A stretch of DNA of 62,912 bases from Bacillota bacterium (lineage in GTDB: Bacteria; Bacillota; Limnochordia; DTU087), in assembly GCA_012798955.1 (NCBI GenBank), contig JAAZMF010000043.1:1-62912 (forward strand). The letters run 5' to 3'. The notes under the pieces are model-generated. The model saw nothing but the letters and a program-made list of their open reading frames with translations, searched no databases and was not told the origin of the DNA. Positions 56,358 to 62,912 of this stretch are shown one piece after another. How positions within the stretch are numbered: position 1 is the first letter of the stretch; each line of letters begins with the position of its first letter. A program made the translations under genes and the position numbers.

Positions 56358-56432
56358 AATCGGGTGCACACCTCCTAGTCAAATTACTCTAGGTAGTGTT
56401 CCCTTAGGGTTAAGGGGCTATCCTGACCAGAG

Positions 56433-56654
56433 CTATCGGCGGAAAATCCGGATCACAAGTGAAACCATCACGCCTATTAGTATGCAACTTGTGATGGGAA
56501 TGTAAAGTAGGAATCCCTCTTTCTTGATCATAATATCACCGGGTAACCGGCCTAACCAAGGCATCCGAGGCGAACCTGTAAGGCCAATACCAACGGCAAC
56601 TAGTATGATCCCCAATCCAATCAATGACTTACCCATATCTGGCATATGAGGCAT
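56433..56654 (-). CDS. DUF2905 family small membrane protein
   Basis: A 73-residue protein with two membrane helices (near residues 8-24 and 46-66). Between them lies LGRLPGDIMIKKEGFLLYIPITSCI, the DUF2905 signature, typical of small proteins encoded next to ruvB. ATG at 56654 has GGGGG eight bases ahead and begins 12 bases after the ruvB stop, so it is probably translated from the ruv transcript. Function unknown. Confidence 0.87.
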   Translation of the reverse strand: MPHMPDMGKSLIGLGIILVAVGIGLTGSPRMPWLGRLPGDIMIKKEGFLLYIPITSCILIGVMVSLVIRIFRR

Positions 56655-56666
56655 CACCAAGGCCCC

Positions 56667-57695
56667 CTACTCAAACATCTCCTCTTGCTTAGTTCGCAAA
56701 GGCAGACTCTTACCCAAATGCTGATACGCCCTTGTAGTAGCCACGCGTCCTCTAGGGGTACGCTGCAAATAGCCTACCTGCATCAAGTAAGGTTCGTATA
56801 CATCCTCTATAGTGTCCACCTCTTCATTGATAACCGCGGCCAAAGTCTCGATTCCCACCGGTCCACCATCGAATTTCTCGATAATCGTGGAAAGCAGATC
56901 CCGGTCAATTCTATCTAGACCCAATTCATCCACTTCAAACTGATTAAGGGCCTGTTTGGCAACGGGACCAGTAATCACCCCGTCTGCCCTAACCTCTGCG
57001 AAATCCCGCACACGTTTAAGTAAGCGATTGGCCACCCTTGGGGTCCCCCGTGCCCGCCTAGCTATCTCCCAGGCTCCCTCTTCGTCCATAGCTATCCCTA
57101 AAATACTAGCTGCCCGACACGCGATGGTCCTTAGGTCTTCTTCGGAATAGAATTCCAATCGGCTAATAACTCCAAATCGGTCCCGCAAAGGCGATGTAAG
57201 CATTCCCGCCCTAGTAGTAGCTCCAACTAGTGTGAAGGGGGGTAGATCTAGTCGCACCGAACGAGCGCCAGGACCTTTACCAATGACAATATCCACAACA
57301 CCGTCTTCCATAGCCGGGTACAATACCTCCTCTATGGATCTACGGAGCCGATGGATCTCATCGATGAATAGCACATCACCACTATCTAGGTTTGTCAAAA
57401 TGGCAATCAAATCACCTTGCCGCTCGATGGCAGGACCTGAGGTAGTACGAATACCTACCTGCATCTCATTGGCAATAATATTAGCGAGGGTTGTTTTGCC
57501 TAGACCAGGTGGTCCATAGAGTAAAACATGATCTAAAGCTTCGTTGCGATTTAGTGCGGCTTCTGTAAAGATTCGCAGGTTTTCCTTAGCCTGATCTTGA
57601 CCTACATATTCATCTAGCGTTTTTGGTCGTAGACTCATATCAAAGTCCACGTCCGCATCTTGCTTAACGCCGGATATGATGCGCTCCCCCTCCAT
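56667..57695 (-). CDS. ruvB: Holliday junction branch-migration ATPase RuvB
   Basis: RuvB is the AAA+ motor that drives branch migration with RuvA. It shows [18 protein letters not shown], Walker [10 protein letters not shown] (near residue 61), Walker B IDEIHRL, sensor 1 GATTRAG, and the arginine finger region SPLRDRFG, followed by the winged-helix domain ([13 protein letters not shown]). Length 342 is normal. ATG follows GAGGTGAGGTAAT. It lies 24 bases after ruvA. Confidence 0.98.
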   Translation of the reverse strand: MEGERIISGVKQDADVDFDMSLRPKTLDEYVGQDQAKENLRIFTEAALNRNEALDHVLLYGPPGLGKTTLANIIANEMQVGIRTTSGPAIERQGDLIAILTNLDSGDVLFIDEIHRLRRSIEEVLYPAMEDGVVDIVIGKGPGARSVRLDLPPFTLVGATTRAGMLTSPLRDRFGVISRLEFYSEEDLRTIACRAASILGIAMDEEGAWEIARRARGTPRVANRLLKRVRDFAEVRADGVITGPVAKQALNQFEVDELGLDRIDRDLLSTIIEKFDGGPVGIETLAAVINEEVDTIEDVYEPYLMQVGYLQRTPRGRVATTRAYQHLGKSLPLRTKQEEMFE

Positions 57696-57719
57696 ATTAC
57701 CTCACCTCGTCCTCACGCC

Positions 57720-58316
57720 CTAGCCAATCCTTACTAATAAGCTTAAAGCTTTTCGAATGATCACCTCTGCACTTTCGGTGCCATCTAGCTTAAGCTGTGC
57801 AAGGGCATCACTAGCCTCCCGGGCAGAGTAACCCAAAGCTAGTAACGCGTCTTGAGCTTCCCTAGCTCCATGGCTAATAACATCCTGTCCCTCGACTGCC
57901 CCAAGCAAAGTGAACTCCTTAGCAACTTTATCCTTTAGTTCCAAAAGTAGGCGCTCACCTGTACGTTTGCCGATACCGGGAACTTGTGTAAGGACCTGTA
58001 AATTCCCCTGCAAAATCGCCTGACAAAAGGCATCGGGAGTAAGCGTTGACAACACAGAAAGAGCAAGTTTTGGGCCAACGCCCGACACCGATATCAGTAG
58101 CTCAAACACCTGCTTCTCCTTGGCGGTAGCAAATCCATATAGCAAAATGGCATCTTCTCGAACTTGGGTGTAGATAAGCAACTCACCGTCGCTACCATCA
58201 GCTAGCCGAGTCGCGGTAGATACCGGTACATTTACAAGGTAGCCCACATCACGCACATCAATCAAGAGCTGATCTTCTGAAACAAACTCAATCTCCCCAC
58301 GCAATCTACCGATCAT
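57720..58316 (-). CDS. ruvA: Holliday junction DNA-binding protein RuvA
   Basis: RuvA binds four-way junctions as a tetramer. The OB domain begins MIGRLRGEIEFV; two helix-hairpin-helix motifs (ISVSGVGPKLALSVLS and LTQVPGIGKRTGERLLLEL) follow; the C-terminal domain (AREAQDALLALGYSAREASDAL) contacts RuvB. Length ~198 is normal. ATG at 58316 is preferred over the TTG one codon earlier. It is 36 bases after ruvC. Confidence 0.96.
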   Translation of the reverse strand: MIGRLRGEIEFVSEDQLLIDVRDVGYLVNVPVSTATRLADGSDGELLIYTQVREDAILLYGFATAKEKQVFELLISVSGVGPKLALSVLSTLTPDAFCQAILQGNLQVLTQVPGIGKRTGERLLLELKDKVAKEFTLLGAVEGQDVISHGAREAQDALLALGYSAREASDALAQLKLDGTESAEVIIRKALSLLVRIG

Positions 58317-58352
58317 CAAGTAAGCACCTGCCCTTCACTCAAGGCTGGGAAT

Positions 58353-58853
58353 CTATTTAGCACCTTGGGCTCGACTGACATAAGATGCCCCCATATGGGC
58401 GTGGCAGATAGCAATCGCCAATGCATCGGAGGCATCGTCAGGTCGGGGAATGGCTTCTAGATTAAGCAAAGCCTTGACCATAAAGCCAACTTGCTGCTTA
58501 GTCGCCCGACCTTGCCCGGTGACAGTCTGTTTGACCTGCAAAGGTGTGTATTCCGCCACAGAAACACCGGCCTGAGCCGCTGTGAGCAATATGACACCTC
58601 GGGCTTGGCCTACTGCCAGAGCTGTAGTCACGTTAGTATTAAAAAAAAGCTGCTCCACAGCTACAACATCGGGCTTGGCTTTTTCAATCAGTTCGTTAAG
58701 ACTATCATGCAAAACACAAAGCCGCTGGGAAGTCTCCTCGCCAACCTTAGTGCGAATCACCCCGTAATCCTCGGCCCGTAGTCTATTGCCCTCGGCACTG
58801 ATTAGCCCATATCCTGTAATACCCGTACCAGGATCAATTCCTAATATAAGCAT
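58353..58853 (-). CDS. ruvC: Holliday junction resolvase RuvC
   Basis: RuvC cuts Holliday junctions symmetrically. Four catalytic acidic residues are visible in their contexts: LGIDPGTGITGYG (Asp7), VEQLFF (Glu), and the C-terminal DDASDALAIAICH (two Asp). Length 166 is normal. B. subtilis lacks ruvC and uses RecU instead; presence of RuvC is a clostridial-type trait. ATG at 58853 is preceded by GAGGT at about 11 bases. Confidence 0.97.
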   Translation of the reverse strand: MLILGIDPGTGITGYGLISAEGNRLRAEDYGVIRTKVGEETSQRLCVLHDSLNELIEKAKPDVVAVEQLFFNTNVTTALAVGQARGVILLTAAQAGVSVAEYTPLQVKQTVTGQGRATKQQVGFMVKALLNLEAIPRPDDASDALAIAICHAHMGASYVSRAQGAK

Positions 58854-59046
58854 CAATAATCACAACCTCTAGGCGCGCAAAAACCTTCTGCGGCACTGCT
58901 CCCAGAAGAAGACTATCTCTTCCTCCTCGAACAGTTATTCTATATCCGAGAAGCCAATTCCTGCTAACTATCCCCGGATGAAACCACAGAGTGCTTACAT
59001 GACATTATGTGTCCCATGCCTAGGCTTGGGGCAACCGTGTGTCTTA

Positions 59047-59682
59047 CTACTCTCTCTCTCTAAAGCTCTCGAGTAGTACAGATAACTCTTCTTCCCCATT
59101 ATACGGAATACCCCGTTCCAAGTTGGTAACCTCGAAATCTGGTAAACCAGAAATGGGAATCGTGGTAACCCGCACAAGCTGCTGATAGATCCCCGGTTTT
59201 CCCCTGAATATGGCCACCTTGTTCCCCGAGATCCCCAGAAAAACAAGATGACCATAAAGGTTCTCCATCTGGGTCTCAGGGATTCTAATCGTGAGCCTCT
59301 CCGGTGCAAATCCTATTACCCGCCAATCTGGGTGGATGCTCCGCACCTCATCAAGGGTCCGGCCTGCTAGATTGTTAGGTAACGTAGATGTGGAAGTAGT
59401 TACGACTTGCCCCGACTCGGAAATCACCGCTTCCACTAGATCTGCCTCAGATAGTAGACGCAATTCAGATTCCTGGGATACCTCATCCAAGTCACCATTA
59501 CCTAGTAACCCGTCAATTTCGTGACTGGTGCCGAGATCCTGTTCTGTGCCTGGTTGTTTGTGTGTCTCCAATAGGTGGGAGGGAGTGGGCACGCCCTTCC
59601 ACACGGAGACAGTTAGGGCAAACCCCAAACAGAACGAAAATACGGCGACACCAAATAGTAACCACCTATGCCGTGCCACCAT
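59047..59682 (-). CDS. BofC C-terminal domain protein (sporulation-related)
   Basis: A 211-residue protein with an N-terminal membrane or signal segment (LLFGVAVFSFCLGFALTVSVW) and a C-terminal BofC-like domain: LVFLGISGNKVAIFRGKPG, then ISGLPDFEVTNLERGIPYNGEEELSVLLESF. In B. subtilis, BofC is a secreted forespore protein that inhibits SpoIVB and so times sigma-K activation. An Asp/Glu-rich linker separates the parts. Position between yebC and ruv genes equals the Bacillus bofC locus, which supports the call; the BofC N-terminal domain is not clear. Confidence 0.77.
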   Translation of the reverse strand: MVARHRWLLFGVAVFSFCLGFALTVSVWKGVPTPSHLLETHKQPGTEQDLGTSHEIDGLLGNGDLDEVSQESELRLLSEADLVEAVISESGQVVTTSTSTLPNNLAGRTLDEVRSIHPDWRVIGFAPERLTIRIPETQMENLYGHLVFLGISGNKVAIFRGKPGIYQQLVRVTTIPISGLPDFEVTNLERGIPYNGEEELSVLLESFRERE

Positions 59683-59821
59683 TCATACCATCTCCCGCAA
59701 GATTTTCTCATGGATATCGTTTCCTAATAAAGAAAATCTATACTGCGGGTACTTCCAAAAGAAAACCCGCTCTTTGTCTAAGCGGGCTAACAGATCCAAT
59801 GTTAGGCTGACGGGTTTCGCA

Positions 59822-60580
59822 TCACGAAAGCTCTAAGGCGTCCTCATCAAAATCCCCATTGGTGTACACGTCTTGCACATCATCCAAATCTTCCAATGCT
59901 TCAAGCAAACGCAAGGCTTGCTCCGCCCTTTCCGAAGGGATATCTACTGTGTTACCCGGGACCATGGTGATACCGGAGTCCTGAAACCTATAACCAGACG
60001 CCTCCAGGGTTTCTTTGACGATTTTCAACTGATTAGGCGCTGTGAAGATCTCCACTAATTCCCCATCGGCCTCCATATCCTCGGCTCCGGCCTCGATTGC
60101 CTCCAGCATCAGAGAATCATCATCCACAGGGGTCACCTGACGTTCAATGACCAAACGACCTTTAGACTCAAACATCCATGCTACACAACCGCTTTCTCCC
60201 AGATTGCCCCCATGCTTGGAAAAGACATGACGTAAGTCACTCGCCGTGCGGTTTCGGTTATCAGTGAGCACCTCCAATAAGACTGCCATACCCCCAGGTC
60301 CATAGCCTTCGTAGACGATTTCCTCGAGGTTCTCACCCCCAAGCTCCCCCAAGCCCCGCTTGATTGCCCTATCAACGTTATCGTTGGGCATGTTAGCCGC
60401 ACGGGCCTTGTCGATGACTAGACGCAATCGAAAGTTAGTGTCAGGATCGCCGCCACCCTCCCTGGCCGCTAGCGTAATCTGACGAGCCAATTTGGTGAAT
60501 ACCTGTCCCCGACGGGCGTCTTCCTTACCCTTACGGTGTTTTATATTAGACCACTTAGAATGTCCTGCTATCTGAAACAC
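59822..60580 (-). CDS. YebC/PmpR family protein (translation or transcription factor)
   Basis: YebC-family proteins act as transcriptional regulators or, in recent work, as ribosome-associated factors that ease polyproline stalling. The family start AGHSKWSNIKHRKGKEDARRGQVFTKLARQI is fully present, followed by DKARAANMPNDNVDRAI and YEGYGPGGMAVLLEVLTDN. Where other members have Met before AGHSKW, this gene has ATA, placed eight bases after AAGGGGAG. I give GTG at 60580 (three codons earlier) as a conventional alternative, but it abuts the ribosome site; the track start at 60682 adds ~37 non-family residues. Confidence 0.93.
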   Translation of the reverse strand: MFQIAGHSKWSNIKHRKGKEDARRGQVFTKLARQITLAAREGGGDPDTNFRLRLVIDKARAANMPNDNVDRAIKRGLGELGGENLEEIVYEGYGPGGMAVLLEVLTDNRNRTASDLRHVFSKHGGNLGESGCVAWMFESKGRLVIERQVTPVDDDSLMLEAIEAGAEDMEADGELVEIFTAPNQLKIVKETLEASGYRFQDSGITMVPGNTVDIPSERAEQALRLLEALEDLDDVQDVYTNGDFDEDALELS

Positions 60581-60692
60581 TCCCCTTCCATCGCCGCCAG
60601 TGGAAAATCCCGTCTCCATTTTACCACACAGTGACTCATACTGCCAAGGAAGTGTCACTTCAAGGCCACATGGCACATTCAACCCCGCTTAG

Positions 60693-61382
60693 TCACTCAC
60701 GACCATCTAGGCGATAGCGGAAGGGAGAAAGTGCTATAGCAGCCTTAAATCGGGCGAAAACCCACCAATATAGGCCAGCCAAGAAAGCGATGATCCCCAG
60801 TGGAGAGATCAGCTCGAACATCAGCAAAGTATTGTATAGCCCGTGCAAAAAGGTAGCGGTAACTAACCCACTAGCTATCTGCCACCCCGGTTGACCATGG
60901 GCAAACTTGGCCAGCCCAAGATGGTATCCAGCCAATCCTGAAAAAGCACCATGGGCCAGGGAGCTAACTAGAGCCCGGGCTGGAGCTACCTGTATGCCAA
61001 ATGTAATGGTGTACAGTAGATTTTCCACGGCGGCAAACCCCAAGGCCGCCATGATGGAATAAATCATACCATCAATGACTTCATTAAAATCATCTCTGTT
61101 ATAGACTGATAGGTATACAGCTAGGAGCTTGAGAGCTTCTTCGCCAAGTCCCACTACAAGAAAGGCGATTACAAGCCGCTCCCCCATACTTCCTTGTTCC
61201 ATTAAAGCCCTAAAAGGTTCTTCTAGCAATATTGCCGGTAAAACGGCCAGCATACCCACGGAAAAACACAGTAGCAAGAGCCTAGAGGGCTCCTTTTCGT
61301 AAATATCTTGCTCCCTAAAAAACCAAGCCCATCCCAAGGCAGGAACTAGGGAAACAACCACGAGCATCGCCATGCGCCACAT
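60693..61382 (-). CDS. prsW: PrsW-family intramembrane metalloprotease
   Basis: PrsW proteases are polytopic membrane enzymes; in B. subtilis PrsW cuts the anti-sigma factor RsiW in response to stress. Seven or eight hydrophobic helices fill ~229 residues. The active-site motifs are GEEALKLLAVY, EVIDGMIYSIMAALGFAAVENLLY, and LAHGAFSGLAGYHLG. ATG at 61382 has AAAGGAG six bases ahead; the track starts 11 codons earlier. No RsiW-like substrate is seen nearby. It lies between pgsA and yebC. Confidence 0.92.
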   Translation of the reverse strand: MWRMAMLVVVSLVPALGWAWFFREQDIYEKEPSRLLLLCFSVGMLAVLPAILLEEPFRALMEQGSMGERLVIAFLVVGLGEEALKLLAVYLSVYNRDDFNEVIDGMIYSIMAALGFAAVENLLYTITFGIQVAPARALVSSLAHGAFSGLAGYHLGLAKFAHGQPGWQIASGLVTATFLHGLYNTLLMFELISPLGIIAFLAGLYWWVFARFKAAIALSPFRYRLDGRE

Positions 61383-61469
61383 AAGATTCTCCTTTACAAA
61401 GCGAGAGCCATACAAGAGATGTCATTTACCTTTCCCCGTATGGTCGCCGTCCATGTAAATAGAACCTAC

Positions 61470-61973
61470 CTATTTCTGCAGGGCTTGCCTTAAATAGTCC
61501 AGACCAGCTATTAAAGATACGCCTACTCCCAGTACTACTAGATAAACAAAACCGTTAATGCCCAAGATGACTCCTGTAACTCCTACATATAGCAACACAG
61601 TAGCGGATTTTCCCCAATTGCTAGCTGGTGTAACTTTGCTTTTGGAGAACAAAAAAACACCGGCCCCAATGACCAATGCCAGCTCTTTTACTACCAATAA
61701 CGCCGCCACCCACATGGGCATTCTACTCCGCAACGCCAGGGAAATGACAGCGGCTAGCATGATAAGTTTATCGGCCAATGGGTCTACTAAAGTGCCGAAG
61801 CGGGTGACTTCGTTGCGGGCCCTAGCCAACCGCCCATCTAACATGTCGGTAATACCGGTAAGGATGAAAACAAGGGCTATCCAAAACGGATCTAGATTTT
61901 CCAAGGAAAACAAATACAGCATCAAAGGCGTCGCGGCTATGCGCAACATAGTTATACGATTAGCAAGGGTCAA
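61470..61973 (-). CDS. pgsA: CDP-diacylglycerol--glycerol-3-phosphate 3-phosphatidyltransferase PgsA
   Basis: PgsA makes phosphatidylglycerol phosphate, the first step of anionic phospholipid synthesis. The CDP-alcohol phosphatidyltransferase motif is intact: TDMLDGRLARARNEVTRFGTLVDPLADK (D..DG..AR........G...D...D). Four or five membrane helices follow. TTG at 61973 has GGGAGG eight bases ahead and yields LTLANRITMLR, the usual start. The track ORF begins 62 codons earlier with cysteine-rich sequence unlike the family, which I reject. It is divergent from the gene at 62226. Confidence 0.93.
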   Translation of the reverse strand: MTLANRITMLRIAATPLMLYLFSLENLDPFWIALVFILTGITDMLDGRLARARNEVTRFGTLVDPLADKLIMLAAVISLALRSRMPMWVAALLVVKELALVIGAGVFLFSKSKVTPASNWGKSATVLLYVGVTGVILGINGFVYLVVLGVGVSLIAGLDYLRQALQK

Positions 61974-62225
61974 CTCCGGCACCTCCCAAGAACTATGGCT
62001 ATTATACACTACTTCAGCTTCCCTGGAAACAGCTATTGGATGAAATTGGGCCTTGCCTCCCAACATCTCGGAAAAATCATGAACCACTAAGTTACAAGAG
62101 CCGCAAACTCCGCTTCCCCGTCTCTGACAATCAGTAAGCCGCTCCCTTCGACCCTCCAATCCTATTTCAGCTTACAGGTCAGCAGAGTATTCTGGAAGTG
62201 GCGACAGAAAGGAGGTGACTTGACA

Positions 62226-62798
62226 ATGAATGAGATCCTACAGCAGGAGCCTGTTAGCTGCACAGCGGAGCTAGATGAGCAGCTGTGTACCAACTTCACC
62301 GTAACCTTTGCCATGGATATAGCCAGTGATATCGTAGATGTCACCTGTCTAGGCCCATGTACGCCGGAAACCGCTTGCTTAATCCGGGTCACTAACCCAG
62401 TGACTGGCCAGATGGCCACATACGCAATCACTCTAGCTAGTGTGCAACAGATAGGAGCCAACCAACGCTGGTGCTACTCTGTAAGTGTCCAGGGCAATCC
62501 TGCCTTAAGCCACTGGGTTCTTGAACTCTGCAATCCACCCCCCATGGTCACATCAGTCACACGTAACGGTGTAGCCATCCCCTTCTCCGTGGGTCCCCAA
62601 GCGGATTTGGGTGGGGAAATTGGCATCAAGTTCGATGCTGGCACATCACAAAGCGATGGAGTTGTCCTATACTGCTTTGAAGTAGTCGGCCACTTCGATC
62701 AAGTCTTGAGGGATGTAGCTGGCAAAGGCGGCCCGGCACCAGCCACTGTCAATCAAGATTGTCAGCCAGGGCCTGCCTGCCCTTGTCCGATTCCGTAG
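62226..62798 (+). CDS. Cysteine-rich protein of unknown function
   Basis: A 190-residue protein without a recognised domain, signal peptide or membrane helix. It has nine or more cysteines, among them a cluster near residues 41-51 (CLGPCTPETAC) and a terminal CQPGPACPCPIP. The middle (SHWVLELCNPPP ... GIKFDAGTSQSDGVVLYCFEV) recalls beta-rich modules of Firmicutes surface or spore-coat proteins, but this is only a memory-based likeness. ATG at 62226 has AAAGGAGGTGA seven bases ahead, a very strong site that implies high expression. The next gene has an almost identical site. Confidence 0.6.
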   Translation: MNEILQQEPVSCTAELDEQLCTNFTVTFAMDIASDIVDVTCLGPCTPETACLIRVTNPVTGQMATYAITLASVQQIGANQRWCYSVSVQGNPALSHWVLELCNPPPMVTSVTRNGVAIPFSVGPQADLGGEIGIKFDAGTSQSDGVVLYCFEVVGHFDQVLRDVAGKGGPAPATVNQDCQPGPACPCPIP

Positions 62799-62892
62799 GA
62801 TGCCGGAGCCCAATGGGGAAGCAACAGGAAAACGCTCCCATGCCGAGATGTGAACCAGCAGCGTAATCTAGACCACGAAGGAGGTGAGCGTC

Positions 62893-62912
62893 ATGGCAAG
62901 AATCCAGCCCCA
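62893..62912 (+). CDS. Start of a gene cut by the window edge
   Basis: An ATG (MARIQP...) lies five bases after GAAGGAGGTGAGCG, a strong ribosome site like that of the previous gene. Only six complete codons are visible, so no function can be given. It may be a co-transcribed companion of the cysteine-rich protein. Confidence 0.6.

Noticed and set aside
61974-62159. N-terminal extension of pgsA in the ORF track
   Set aside because: Cysteine-rich, unlike any pgsA; a good ribosome site sits directly before the internal TTG.

Overview
This window reads as a chromosomal segment of an endospore-forming Bacillota (Firmicutes). It carries sigE with its protease spoIIGA, sigG, spoIIR, spoIIP, a bofC-like gene, a SpoVD/FtsI-type PBP and a MurE with the meso-DAP motif. 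Base composition is near 50% G+C by eye. A flavodiiron protein and rubredoxin pair suggests an anaerobe that copes with oxygen. I cannot assign a genus; a deep clostridial or Limnochordia-like lineage is only a guess. No insertion sequence, prophage, CRISPR array or rRNA was seen.

Layout. 0-4.5 kb: the 3' end of a membrane protein, then a DUF58 / DUF4129 / MoxR set on the minus strand. 4.6-4.8 kb: tRNA-Ala with a clear promoter and terminator. 4.8-10.1 kb: a SNF2-family ATPase with a YqhG-like partner (plus strand), convergent with an MrfA-like helicase. 10.2-17.7 kb: a stand-alone murC, spoIIP, rodZ, ftsK/spoIIIE, pgeF and nrdR. 17.8-19.5 kb: flavodiiron protein divergent from rubredoxin. 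19.5-23.2 kb: the sigma-E/sigma-G activation cluster (ymxH, spoIIR, sigG on minus; spoIIGA-sigE on plus). 23.3-39.7 kb: a long division and cell-wall (dcw) cluster, read on minus as mraZ-rsmH-ftsL-pbp-murE-murF-mraY-ftsW-murG-murC-murA-ftsQ-ftsA-ftsZ, without murD or murB. 40-41 kb: a small zinc-finger gene and a Nif3 gene.

41.2-48 kb is a more variable stretch: a DUF4384/PEGA lipid- or envelope-type protein, a DUF1538 membrane protein paired with a PII-like protein, lacZ, a SIMPL protein and two tRNAs. 48-62 kb returns to conserved housekeeping genes on minus: sigA, dnaG, dgt, ppdK, recO, yqzL (missed by the ORF track), DUF2905, ruvB, ruvA, ruvC, bofC-like, yebC, prsW and pgsA. The window ends with an unrecognised cysteine-rich protein and the first codons of another gene behind a nearly identical ribosome binding site.

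Working together: the dcw cluster makes lipid II and the septum; FtsK, SpoIIP and the sigma factors take over during sporulation, with SpoIIR signalling from the forespore to SpoIIGA, which activates sigma-E. The most useful new readings are: a four-to-five-copy MraZ-box array upstream of mraZ; spoIIR lying directly behind sigG; a second full-length MurC; an apparent ATA start for yebC; a perfect palindrome between the oxygen-defence genes; the SNF2/YqhG-like and DUF1538/PII-like pairs; a structured leader upstream of ppdK; and an unusually high frequency of the tetranucleotide CTAG.
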